A DNA stretch of 64,000 nt from Ferrovibrio sp046297895 (GCF_046297895.1 NZ_JBKBHC010000005.1:186001-250000), one strand, 5' to 3'. Positions 33,784-41,037 are shown, counted from the stretch's first letter. Made by a program: numbers and translations. Notes: generated from the letters alone by a model not told the origin.

Positions 33784-34743
33784 ATGAGACTGAAACCCGT
33801 ATTGACCGCCCTGGCGGCACTATGCTTCGCCCTGCCGGCTGCCGCCCAGAGCGCCTATCCAAACAAACCCATCAAGTTCATCGTGCCGTTTGCCGCCGGC
33901 AGCGCCACTGACACGGTGGCCCGCGTGGTGGGCAACAAGCTGGGCAACGACCTCGGCCAGACGGTGGTGGTGGAGAATGCCGCCGGCGCCAATGGCGTGA
34001 TCGCGGCGCAGAAGGTGGCGCAGGCGACACCGGATGGCTACACGCTGCTGATCTCGACCAACACCACCCATGCCGCCAACCAGAGCATGCTCAAGAAGCT
34101 GCCCTATGACCCCGTGAAGGATTTCGAGACGGTCAGCATGCTGGGCACCATACCCATGGCCCTGGTGGTGCATCCCTCGCTGCCGGTCAGCAGCGTCAAG
34201 GATCTGGTCGCCTATGCCAAGGCCAACCCGAACAAGCTGAGCTTCGGCAGCGGATCGAGTTCGTCGCGCATCAGCGTCGAGATGCTGAAGACCATGACCG
34301 GCATCGACATCCTGCATGTGCCCTACAAGAGCAATCCGCAGGCCGTGACCGATCTGATCGGCGGCAACCTGTCGCTGATGATCGCCGATGTCTCGACCAC
34401 GCTGCCCAATGCCGCCGCCGGCAAGCTGAAGGCGCTGGCAGTTTCGACCACCAAGCCCTCGCCCGTGGCGCCCGGCCTGCCGACGATCGCCGAAAGCGTA
34501 CCGGGCTATGAGCTGACCGCCTGGTTCGCCGCCTGGCTGCCGGCCAAGACCGACGCCGCCATCGCCGACAAGCTGCAGGCTGCCATCGCCAAGGCCATCG
34601 CCGACAAGGAGGTGCGCGAGAAGCTGATGGCGGCCGGCATCGAACCGGTCTCGAGCAGCCGCAAAGAACTGGCCGCCTTCCAGGCCTCGGAGACCGAGAA
34701 ATGGGCCAAGGTGGTGAAGGCCGCCGGCATCGAGCCGGAGTGA
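33784..34743 (+). CDS. Tripartite tricarboxylate transporter (Bug/TctC family) periplasmic binding protein
   Basis: 319 residues with a signal peptide (LTALAALCFALPAAAQS) and mature start AYPNKPIKFIVPFAAGSATDTVAR, the TctC/Bug signature. Others: NAAGANGVIAAQKVAQATPDGYTLL and GSSSSRISVEMLKTMTGIDILHVPYK. It lies 15 bases after the AtuA-like small gene with GAGGAG ahead. No tctA/tctB permease genes are present, so it would work with a permease encoded elsewhere or as a sensor. The ligand is inferred to be the acid handled by the AtuA-like proteins. Confidence 0.93.
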   Translation: MRLKPVLTALAALCFALPAAAQSAYPNKPIKFIVPFAAGSATDTVARVVGNKLGNDLGQTVVVENAAGANGVIAAQKVAQATPDGYTLLISTNTTHAANQSMLKKLPYDPVKDFETVSMLGTIPMALVVHPSLPVSSVKDLVAYAKANPNKLSFGSGSSSSRISVEMLKTMTGIDILHVPYKSNPQAVTDLIGGNLSLMIADVSTTLPNAAAGKLKALAVSTTKPSPVAPGLPTIAESVPGYELTAWFAAWLPAKTDAAIADKLQAAIAKAIADKEVREKLMAAGIEPVSSSRKELAAFQASETEKWAKVVKAAGIEPE

Positions 34744-34777
34744 GCCCGGCATAGCCGGCCCGCAACACCAATATAGC

Positions 34778-34803
34778 AAAGGGGGCCTTGCGGCCCCCTT
34801 TTC
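34778..34803 (+). terminator. Rho-independent terminator after the TctC gene
   Basis: 10-bp stem AAAGGGGGCC (34778-34787) / GGCCCCCTTT (34792-34801), loop TTGC, ending in TTTT. It closes the AtuA-like/TctC operon and separates it from the convergent SDR gene. Confidence 0.92.
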
Positions 34804-34822
34804 CTTGCGCCTTCCTGCCGGC

Positions 34823-35578
34823 CTAGCCGCGACCGACGAAGGGCATCTTGGTGGCCATCACCGTCATGAACAGCACATTGGCATCGAGCGGCAGGCTGGC
34901 CATATGCACCACGGCATTGGCCACATGCTCGACATCCATGCGCGGCTCGGCCCGGGTGGAGCCGTCGGGCTGCAGCACGCCGGCCTTCATGCGCTCGGTC
35001 ATCTCGGTGGCGGCATTGCCGATGTCGATCTGGCCCACGGCGATGTCGTAGGCGCGGCCATCGAGCGAACTGGCCTTGGTGAGGCCGGTGATGGCGTGCT
35101 TGGTCGAGGTATAGGGCGCCGAGAACGGGCGCGGCGCATAGGCCGAGATCGAGCCGTTGTTGATGATGCGGCCGCCGCGCGGGGTCTGGTCCTTCATGAT
35201 GCGGAAGGCTTCCTGTGTGCACAGGAACGGCCCGGTGAGGTTGACGTCCACCACCGCCTTCCACTGTTCGTAGGACAGGTCTTCCAGCGGCATGGCCGGC
35301 GTGCCCATGCCGGCATTGTTGAACAGCACGTCGAGCCGGCCGAAAGCCTGCTTGGTCTTGGCGAACAGCGCCTTCACCTGGGCATGGTCGCCCACATCGG
35401 TGGCCACCGCCACGGCGCGCACGCCATGGGCCTCGGCCTCGCGGGCGGCATTCTGCAGCGGCTCCAGCCGGCGGCCGGCCAGCACGACGTTATAGCCCGC
35501 CTTGGCCAGGGCGATGGCCGAAGCCTTGCCGATGCCGGTGCCCGCGCCGGTGATCAGGGCGACCTTAGTGGTGGTCAT
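34823..35578 (-). CDS. Short-chain dehydrogenase/reductase
   Basis: 251 residues from MTTTKVALITGAGTGIGKASAIAL at 35578. TGAGTGIG cofactor motif at 10-17, NNAGMGTPAMPLED, INNGSISAYAPRPFSAPYTSTKHAI with the catalytic Ser and Tyr-x3-Lys. The usual C-terminal PG motif region is replaced by GQIDIGNAATEM. GRRLEPL after beta-2 suggests NADP(H). Substrate unknown. It stands alone, convergent with the AtuA-like operon. Confidence 0.93.
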   Translation of the reverse strand: MTTTKVALITGAGTGIGKASAIALAKAGYNVVLAGRRLEPLQNAAREAEAHGVRAVAVATDVGDHAQVKALFAKTKQAFGRLDVLFNNAGMGTPAMPLEDLSYEQWKAVVDVNLTGPFLCTQEAFRIMKDQTPRGGRIINNGSISAYAPRPFSAPYTSTKHAITGLTKASSLDGRAYDIAVGQIDIGNAATEMTERMKAGVLQPDGSTRAEPRMDVEHVANAVVHMASLPLDANVLFMTVMATKMPFVGRG

Positions 35579-36208
35579 CTTCGGGTTTCCTCCAACCTCT
35601 GTTCGGTGGGCCGGCTGCCTATGCGGACCGGCCTGTATTCGGTCGCCTACCATACCCGTCCGCCTGCGGCAGAAAAGCGCCGGACGCGGCCCGGGTGGCT
35701 GAACCATATGGATCGCGCATTTTGGTGGCCGCTGCGCGACAGCTTTCCGGTGGTTTACGTTGTTTTGCGATGGTTTTGATGCGTTAAGCTATTGAATTTC
35801 ATAGAAACATGGATTTTCCATAATCAGAGAGCCTACTTCAATATTTATGGAACAATATAGCAACAAGTAGCGCCGGCGGCAAGCCCGGCCGACCACGGCG
35901 TCCCTCACCGGCATCACAACGCGGCAGCTTAAAGCGTCAGTGCCGGAAAGGCCGCACGGTGATCACCGTGCGGGCGGAGAATGATGTTGAGGAGCGGTTC
36001 TGCAACCAGCCTAACGGTGCCGCCATCATGGTGAGGACGGCAGGTTTTATGGCTTGACCATCAAAGCACGTACGGCCGGTGCGGACGGTTGGATCACAAA
36101 TCTTGTCCATTCTGCCGCAAATAAATTCGTTGGCGCAGCATTACAAAAAACTAATTCAGGCGCGTCATCCACCGAGATGAAGCAACAAGGAACAAGGAAC
36201 ACATCACA
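35579..36208. other. 630-bp non-coding region upstream of pyp
   Basis: No supported gene. It contains an AT-rich patch at about 35775-35880, a perfect 22-bp palindrome at 35952-35973, and a GC-rich stretch after it that could fold (for example GGTGCCGCCATCATGGTGAGG). There is a second AT-rich patch at 36115-36160, likely the pyp promoter, and an AACAAGGAACAAGGAAC ribosome-site repeat ending 12 bases before the pyp ATG. Unusually long for this compact region; a long leader or a small RNA is possible. Confidence 0.5.
35952..35973. promoter_or_regulatory. Perfect 22-bp palindrome upstream of pyp
   Basis: Half-site CCGCACGGTGA followed directly by its reverse complement. It lies 236 bases upstream of the pyp start and is GC-rich, unlike the AT-rich patches around it. 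Candidate binding site for a dimeric regulator, or a cruciform-forming element. No regulator gene is adjacent. Confidence 0.5.
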
Positions 36209-36595
36209 ATGAGCGCACCTAGTATCGTCGAGTTCGGCAAGGACGACATCCAGAACGCCCTTGCGAAAATGTCCGCCGCCGAAATCAACAACCTGGCCTT
36301 CGGCGCGGTCCAGATCGACGCCAACGGCACCATTCTGCAGTACAACATGGCCGAGGGCGCCATTACCGGTCGCGACCCGAAAGCCGTGATCGGCAAGAAT
36401 TTCTTCAAGGACGTCGCCCCGTGCACCAACACGCCAGCCTTCAAGGGTGCATTCGATGCCGGCGTGAAGTCCGGGAAACTCAGCGTGATGTTCGACTATG
36501 TGTTCGACTACAACATGAAGCCGACCAAGGTGAAGGTGCAGATGAAGAATGCCGTGATCGGCGACAGCTACTGGATTTTCGTGAAGAGGCTGTGA
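36209..36595 (+). CDS. pyp: Photoactive yellow protein (blue-light receptor)
   Basis: 128-residue PAS-fold photoreceptor that binds p-coumaric acid as a thioester and photocycles in blue light. Aligned by eye to Halorhodospira halophila PYP with a +3 offset, every chromophore residue is present. Tyr45 (Tyr42) is in ILQYNMAEG, Glu49 (Glu46), Thr53 (Thr50) and Arg55 (Arg52) are in AITGRDP, Cys72 (Cys69) is in FFKDVAPCTN, and Met103 (Met100) is in FDYNMKPTKV. GKNFFKDVAPC and GDSYWIFVKRL are nearly identical to the archetype. The CoA ligase gene follows 5 bases after the stop. The fold should be soluble and cytoplasmic; the downstream signalling partner is unknown. Confidence 0.98.
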   Translation: MSAPSIVEFGKDDIQNALAKMSAAEINNLAFGAVQIDANGTILQYNMAEGAITGRDPKAVIGKNFFKDVAPCTNTPAFKGAFDAGVKSGKLSVMFDYVFDYNMKPTKVKVQMKNAVIGDSYWIFVKRL

Positions 36596-36600
36596 CCGTT

Positions 36601-37797
36601 ATGCGGTGGTGGCAGGACCGGTCGGCATTACGGCGCTACGTCATCGACCTGGTGGCTGGCGAATTCGCCGTGCTGCGCCCCGGCCTGCCACTTCCCGCGG
36701 CCAATAGCTGGGCCGACGATCTCGTTCTGGACGGCGACGGCCTCGGTGCTGATTCGCTGGAACTCCTGTCGCTGGCCTCGGCCCTCAATGAAACGCTGTA
36801 CCTGCATCGCGCCGGGGCGGAAGATTATCTGCTGGTGCGGCGAACGCTGGGCGGATGGCTAGATGTCGTAACCTGGTGTCTCGAACGTTTCGATGCTGAA
36901 ATCGGGTTCCGAACATCCGGCACTTCGGGAACGCCGAAGCTGTGCGTGCATGCCGTCGACCGGCTGAATGAGGAAACCGATTTCCTGGCAAGCCTGATCG
37001 GGCCGCGCCGCCGCGTGGTGCGCGTGGTGCCGTCGCATCACATCTATGGATTTCTGTTCACCGTGATGCTGCCCGGCAAGCTGGGTGCCGAGGTTCTCGA
37101 TACGCGACACAAACTGAGGCTGAGCCCGCAACCGGGCGACCTGATCGTCGGCTACCCCGAATTCTGGGCCATGCAACTGCGCCATCGTCAACCCTGGCCC
37201 GATGATGTGATCGGCGTGGTATCGACGGGCCCATGCCCACCCGAGGTAGCGGCGGGATTACGCGCCTCCGGGCTCGCCCGCTTCATCGAGGTCTACGGCT
37301 CCAGCGAGACCGGCGGCATCGGCTGGCGCGACGGCGGCAATCCCGATTACCAGCTATTTCCGCATTTCGACTGCCTGGACGGGACTATCCTGCATCGAAA
37401 GTCGGGCATCCCCGCCGCCCTGCAGGACAGGCTGGCATGGCACGGCCCGCGTCATTTCTCAGTCGAGGGCCGCCTGGATGGCGTCATCCAGGTTGGTGGC
37501 GTCAATGTGTCGCCGAGCCACGTTCAGGCTGTGCTTGAATCACATCCCGATGTCTCGAAAGCCGTCATTCGCCCCATGCCGGTCGGCGATGGTCTGCGCC
37601 TGAAGGCCTTCATCGTGCCTGCCGAAACGGGCAAATCCGAGTCCGAGCTGCGTCAGGCCATCGAGACCTGGATCGCCGACCGGTTGTCTGCCCCGGAGCG
37701 GCCCCGAAACCTGACCTTCGGTGCAAGCCTGCCCGTGGGGGCATATGGCAAAGCGGCGGACTGGCAGGTGGCCGATGCAGGTGCCGGCAGACCATGA
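36601..37797 (+). CDS. pcl: p-Hydroxycinnamoyl-CoA ligase of PYP chromophore activation
   Basis: 398 residues from the ATG at 36601; a GTG at 36592 overlapping the pyp stop is an alternative. The ATP-binding loop is RTSGTSGTPK (104-113), followed by VVPSHHIYGFLFT, GVVSTGPCPPEVA, FIEVYGSSETGGIGWRD and GRLDGVIQVGGVNVSP (the hinge/A8 region), and PVGAYGKAADW near the end. It is shorter than plant 4CL (about 550). The first ~90 residues instead resemble an acyl-carrier domain (WADDLVLDGDGLGADSLELLSLA, Ser52). It fits the PYP-activation 4-coumarate-CoA ligase family: it activates p-coumarate so that PYP Cys72 can be acylated. Confidence 0.92.
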   Translation: MRWWQDRSALRRYVIDLVAGEFAVLRPGLPLPAANSWADDLVLDGDGLGADSLELLSLASALNETLYLHRAGAEDYLLVRRTLGGWLDVVTWCLERFDAEIGFRTSGTSGTPKLCVHAVDRLNEETDFLASLIGPRRRVVRVVPSHHIYGFLFTVMLPGKLGAEVLDTRHKLRLSPQPGDLIVGYPEFWAMQLRHRQPWPDDVIGVVSTGPCPPEVAAGLRASGLARFIEVYGSSETGGIGWRDGGNPDYQLFPHFDCLDGTILHRKSGIPAALQDRLAWHGPRHFSVEGRLDGVIQVGGVNVSPSHVQAVLESHPDVSKAVIRPMPVGDGLRLKAFIVPAETGKSESELRQAIETWIADRLSAPERPRNLTFGASLPVGAYGKAADWQVADAGAGRP

Positions 37798-37829
37798 ACC
37801 AGTCGGCCGCTTGTCTGATTGGTGAAAAT

Positions 37830-37906
37830 TGGCGTGCCCTGGTGGATTCGAACCACCGACCTGCCGCTTAGAAGGCGGCTGCTCTATCCAACTGAGCTAA
37901 GGGCAC
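37830..37906 (-). tRNA. tRNA-Arg (anticodon TCT)
   Basis: 77 bases read on the minus strand, with acceptor GTGCCCT/AGGGCAC, D-arm TTAGCTCAGTTGGATAGAGC, anticodon loop CTTCTAA (anticodon TCT, reading AGA), T-arm GGTTCGAATCC, and an encoded CCA at the 3-prime end (37830-37832). No integrase is near. Confidence 0.97.
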
Positions 37907-37971
37907 CCCGGGTCAACAGACATCAACGGCCGGCGGAGCCGGCCATCCTGGGCGCCCCGCCGGAAACCGGT

Positions 37972-38268
37972 TTAGCGGATTCTGGTATACGCGAAGTTAT
38001 CGGCATAGGCGCGACGCGCCAGCCGGCGTTCCTGCGGCAGCTCGACCTCGTAGTCGATGCCGCGCTTGTCGGCATAGGCCTTGGCTTCGTCCAGCGTGTC
38101 GAATTTCAGCGTCAACTGGCTCAGCGTGCCGTTCGCCCCCGTCCAGCCCATCAGTGGCTCGACGAAACGGGCATCGGCGGCGTCGTATTCCAGCAGCCAC
38201 TGCCGGGTCTTCGCCCTGCCCGACTGCATCGCCGTCTTGGCCGGTTGATAGATACGCGCCTTGGTCAT
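37972..38268 (-). CDS. ETC complex I subunit (NDUFS4-like)
   Basis: 98 residues: ARIYQPAKTAMQSGRAKTRQWLLEYD, then PLMGWTGANGTLSQLTLKFDTLDEAKAYADKRGIDYEV and a basic end. The RIYxPxKxAMQSG, W-x-L-E-Y, PLMGWT and L-x-F-x-x-x-E-A-x-A-Y-A motifs are those of NDUFS4, the 18-kDa accessory subunit of respiratory complex I kept in alphaproteobacteria. It lies between two tRNA genes, all on the minus strand. Confidence 0.92.
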   Translation of the reverse strand: MTKARIYQPAKTAMQSGRAKTRQWLLEYDAADARFVEPLMGWTGANGTLSQLTLKFDTLDEAKAYADKRGIDYEVELPQERRLARRAYADNFAYTRIR

Positions 38269-38313
38269 GGGACAACCTCGAAAGCCGGTCTGAACCTGAT
38301 CTGGCCGTCATTC

Positions 38314-38390
38314 TGGTCGGGGTGACTGGATTCGAACCAGCGACTTCCTGCTCCCAAAGCAGGCGCTCTACCAGACTGAGCTACACCCCG
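38314..38390 (-). tRNA. tRNA-Pro (anticodon TGG)
   Basis: 77 bases on the minus strand: acceptor CGGGGTG/CACCCCG, D-arm TAGCTCAGTCTGGTAGAGC, anticodon stem CCTGC/GCAGG with loop TTTGGGA (anticodon TGG), T-arm GGTTCGAATCC, encoded CCA at 38314-38316. Confidence 0.97.
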
Positions 38391-38505
38391 CCCTAAATGG
38401 CGGAAAAGCGAGGGCCTTTTACCACAGACGGCCCGGTCCGGGCCAGTGTCCGGACACCCTGCCGCAGAAGTCGGAAACGCCAGGTTAAAAGGCTCTTTCC
38501 TGAGC

Positions 38506-38979
38506 TTATTTCCGGGGCGGATTGCCAAAAATGGCATGCTGGACCCGGTCGCCGGGCCGGATGCCCAGCCGGCTGGCCGTGCCGCCATTGATCTCCAGCA
38601 CCGCCCGCACCGGCCCGGCCGAGTTGATGCCGGTCTCGTCGCCGGGAATGGCACGCTGGTGGATGTTGAGAATCGTGCCATCGGCCCTGATGAAGATCAT
38701 GTCCAGCGGGATCAGGGTATTGCGCATCCAGAAGGAGGCCATCTGCTCCTGCTTGAAATCGAACAGCATGCCGGCATCGGGCGCCATGCTGGTGCGGAAC
38801 ATCATGCCGCGCGCCCGACTCTGGTCGGTATCGGCCAGTTCCACGGTGAAACGCTGCGGGCCCTTGCCGCTGGTGACGATCACCAGCTCGCTCTGCGGCA
38901 GGGTCGGCTGCGGCTGGGCCAGGCCCGGATGCGCGCCGAACAAAAAAAGCGACAGCAGAACGGCAAACAGACTCCTCAC
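38506..38979 (-). CDS. DUF192 (UPF0127) family exported protein
   Basis: 157 residues from a GTG at 38979 that overlaps the deacetylase stop (GTGA). A signal peptide VRSLFAVLLSLFLFGAHPGLAQ precedes the DUF192 core: VELADTDQSRARGMMFRTSM, MLFDFKQEQMASFWMRNTLIPLDMIFI, GTILNIHQRAIPGD and VLEINGGTASRLGIRPGDRV. The function of this periplasmic family is not established. A much longer in-frame ORF upstream is shadow of the deacetylase gene. Confidence 0.9.
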   Translation of the reverse strand: MRSLFAVLLSLFLFGAHPGLAQPQPTLPQSELVIVTSGKGPQRFTVELADTDQSRARGMMFRTSMAPDAGMLFDFKQEQMASFWMRNTLIPLDMIFIRADGTILNIHQRAIPGDETGINSAGPVRAVLEINGGTASRLGIRPGDRVQHAIFGNPPRK

Positions 38980-40091
38980 GCCCTCATCCTTTCCCTCACC
39001 CGCCGCACCAGATCGCGGGTTTCCTGCCGCACGGGGCCAAAACGCGGCGCATCCCGCAGCGTGGTGAACCAGTGTTCCGGCGGGTTGCGCCCTGCCGTGC
39101 GGTTCCAGCTTAAACTGCGCAGCAGACTCTCCGCCGGTGCCGACAGCCTTTCCGGTTTTTCCAGGTCGTTCAGTTCGCCCCAGATCCCGGTCCAGCAACG
39201 CGCCACCGACCATGGATTATAGCCACCGCCGCCCAGCACCAACAGGCGCGGCGCGATGCCTTTCAGCGCCGCGACCGCCTGCCAGAGCGCGCCGTTCGAC
39301 AGCTCCTGCTTGGCCAGCGGATCGTCGGCCAGCGCGTCGGCGCCGCACTGGATCACCATCGCCTCTGGCCTGAAGCTTTCCAGCAGCGGCGCGATGGCGT
39401 CCTGCACCAGGGCGGCCATCTCGTCGTCGATCATGCCGGGCGGAACCGGCAGGTTGAACAGGTTGCCCGCGCCTTCTTCCTCCAGCCGGCCGGAATGCGG
39501 CCAGCGCCCGGCCTCGTGCACCGAAACCGCCAGCACGCGCGGATCGCGCGCGAAGGCCTCGGCCACGCCGTCGCCGTGATGCACATCGAGATCGACATAG
39601 GCCACGCGCGACAGTCCGGCATCGAGGAAGGTCAGGATCGCCAGCACCGGATCGTTGAAATAGCAGAAGCCCGAGGCCTGGGCCGGGCGGCCGTGATGGG
39701 TGCCGCCGCCGGGACTGTAAATGATACCCGGCTGCTCCAGCAGATGGCGCGCCGCGATCAAGCTGCCGCCGACGCCGGTGGCCGGGCGACGGAACATGGT
39801 GGCGTAGATCGGATTGCCGCCGCGTCCGAGATTGTAGCGCTCGGAGTCTTCCGTGCTGATGCTGAGGTCGCGCTCGGCTTTCTGCACCGCGGCGATGTAA
39901 TCGGGGCGATGGAAACGCGCCAGTTCCTCGGGCGTGGCGGGGCGGCTGTCGCGGTATTGCTGCGGCGCCAGCCAGCCCAAAGCCTGCACCAGATCCAGCA
40001 CGGTGGAGACGCGCGGAATGGACAGCGGGTGTTTCCCGCCCAGGGTGGAGTGGCGATAGATGTCGTTGGCGATCAGCAGCGGGGCCGGCAT
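38976..40091 (-). CDS. Histone-deacetylase family amidohydrolase (acetoin utilisation/acetylpolyamine type)
   Basis: 371 residues from MPAPLLIANDIYRHST at 40091. Arginase-deacetylase fold with zinc site: SPGGGTHHGRPAQASGFCYFND (His132/His133 pair), VDLDVHHGDGVAEAF (Asp169, His171 as ligands), GADALADDPLA and the catalytic-Tyr region LGGGGYNPWSVAR. Such bacterial enzymes deacetylate lysine, acetylpolyamines or related amides; specificity is not decided here. The start lies just beyond the 16-bp repeat array. DUF192 is translationally coupled behind it. Confidence 0.92.
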   Translation of the reverse strand: MPAPLLIANDIYRHSTLGGKHPLSIPRVSTVLDLVQALGWLAPQQYRDSRPATPEELARFHRPDYIAAVQKAERDLSISTEDSERYNLGRGGNPIYATMFRRPATGVGGSLIAARHLLEQPGIIYSPGGGTHHGRPAQASGFCYFNDPVLAILTFLDAGLSRVAYVDLDVHHGDGVAEAFARDPRVLAVSVHEAGRWPHSGRLEEEGAGNLFNLPVPPGMIDDEMAALVQDAIAPLLESFRPEAMVIQCGADALADDPLAKQELSNGALWQAVAALKGIAPRLLVLGGGGYNPWSVARCWTGIWGELNDLEKPERLSAPAESLLRSLSWNRTAGRNPPEHWFTTLRDAPRFGPVRQETRDLVRRVRERMRA

Positions 40092-40117
40092 ATGCGCTGA
40101 ATCTAGCGGCAGGGCCA

Positions 40118-40177
40118 GTCTTAACAAGTGGCAGTCTTAACAAGTGGCAGGCTTAACAAGTGGCGGGGCTTAACAAG
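40118..40177. repeat. Tandem 16-bp repeat (3 copies plus a partial) carrying -35-like TTAACA
   Basis: Units at 40118-40133, 40134-40149 and 40150-40165, with consensus (G/T)(T/G)CTTAACAAGTGGC(A/G), then a partial unit 40166-40177 ending in CTTAACAAG. TTAACA occurs at 40121, 40137, 40153 and 40170, so the hexamer recurs every 16-17 bp. The last copy is the -35 element of the promoter of the TPP riboswitch. No spacers, so not a CRISPR array. Confidence 0.9.
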
Positions 40178-40197
40178 CCGGCGGTCCGCCCTATAAT
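40170..40197 (+). promoter_or_regulatory. Sigma-70 type promoter of the thi transport operon
   Basis: -35 TTAACA (40170-40175; five of six consensus bases), 16-bp spacer, -10 TATAAT (40192-40197; perfect). The predicted transcript starts near 40204, a few bases before the TPP riboswitch. The perfect -10 is rare in this GC-rich window. Confidence 0.82.
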
Positions 40198-40209
40198 GGT
40201 GCCTTGCCT

Positions 40210-40298
40210 CTGAGGGGGAGCCGATGGGCGGCTGAGAGGTCCGGGTTGTCCGGACGACCCCTCGAACCTGATCCGGTTAAGACCGGCGTAGGGATCAG
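40210..40298 (+). promoter_or_regulatory. TPP riboswitch (THI element)
   Basis: Conserved sequence CTGAGAGG (40232-40239) and the three-way-junction segment ACCTGATCCGGTTAAGACC, then GGCGTAGGGATCAG, the canonical end of the TPP aptamer. Helix P3 forms from GTCCGG (40239-40244) and CCGGAC (40250-40255), and P1 from CTGA (40210-40213) and TCAG (40295-40298). AGGGA (40290-40294) inside the aptamer is also the ribosome site of the GTG at 40303, so thiamine pyrophosphate binding should block translation directly. Confidence 0.96.
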
Positions 40299-40302
40299 CG
40301 GC

Positions 40303-41037
40303 GTGACCTTGCCACTCTCCTCCTCGTCCCCGAATCCGCCTCCGGCCCTTCGCCTGAAGGGCGGCGGCTTTGCCTATGCTTCTCGCGTGGTGCTGGCGCC
40401 GTTTGCGCTCGATCTGCGCGCGGGCGAAACCGTCGCCATCCTGGGCCCCAGCGGCGGCGGCAAAAGCACGCTGCTGAAACAGGTGGCCGGCCTGCTGCCC
40501 GGCCTGGAGACGCCCTTGGCCCAAAGCGTGGCCTGGATGGCGCAGCAGGACCTGCTGCTGCCCTGGGCGACGATCCGCGAGAACGTGCTGCTGGGGGCGC
40601 GGCTGCGCGGCGAGGCGCCAGACATACCCAAGGCCGAAATGCTGCTGCGCAGGCTGGGCCTCGGCGCGTGGATGGACTCTTATCCCGCCGCGTTGTCAGG
40701 CGGCATGCGCCAGCGCACCGCTCTGGCCCGTACCCTGATGGAAGACCGGCCGCTGGTGCTGATGGACGAGCCCTTCTCGGCGCTCGATGCGATCACCCGC
40801 GCATCGATGCAGGACCTGGCCTGCGAGATGCTGGCGGACCGCATGGTACTGCTGGTGACCCACGATCCGGCCGAGGCCTGCCGCATTGCCGACCGCGTGC
40901 TGCTGCTGACCGGGCATCCGGCGCGCCTGCGCCCGGTCAGCGCATTCAACATTGCCGCGCCGCGCGATCCGCTGTCGCCCGCCGTGCTGCCGGCCCTGCG
41001 CCTGATCCATGCGGCACTGCAGGAGCCGCAGCCATGA
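40303..41037 (+). CDS. thiZ: Thiamine-precursor ABC transporter ATPase (ThiZ)
   Basis: 244 residues from the GTG at 40303 (VTLPLSSSSPNPPPALRLKG), 8 bases after the riboswitch-embedded ribosome site; frames extending upstream would translate the aptamer. Walker A GPSGGGKST, Q-loop AWMAQQDLLLPWATIREN, signature LSGGMRQRTALARTL, Walker B LVLMDEPFSALDAITRASMQ, and the switch His in VTHDPAEACRIADRV. This is the nitrate/taurine-type ATPase family. With ThiX and ThiY it should import N-formyl-4-amino-5-aminomethyl-2-methylpyrimidine for salvage. Confidence 0.92.
   Translation: MTLPLSSSSPNPPPALRLKGGGFAYASRVVLAPFALDLRAGETVAILGPSGGGKSTLLKQVAGLLPGLETPLAQSVAWMAQQDLLLPWATIRENVLLGARLRGEAPDIPKAEMLLRRLGLGAWMDSYPAALSGGMRQRTALARTLMEDRPLVLMDEPFSALDAITRASMQDLACEMLADRMVLLVTHDPAEACRIADRVLLLTGHPARLRPVSAFNIAAPRDPLSPAVLPALRLIHAALQEPQP

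Noticed and set aside
36421..37797. Extended frame suggesting a PYP-ligase fusion protein
   Set aside because: The upstream part reads pyp in the wrong phase. The ligase proper begins at 36601 (or GTG 36592) after the pyp stop.
37830..38390. Genomic-island attachment site at the tRNA-Arg/tRNA-Pro genes
   Set aside because: No integrase, no repeated tRNA 3-prime ends, and neighbouring genes (NDUFS4-like, DUF192) are core-type genes.
40118..40177. CRISPR-like short repeat array
   Set aside because: Units are 16 bp, head to tail, with no spacers and no cas genes nearby.
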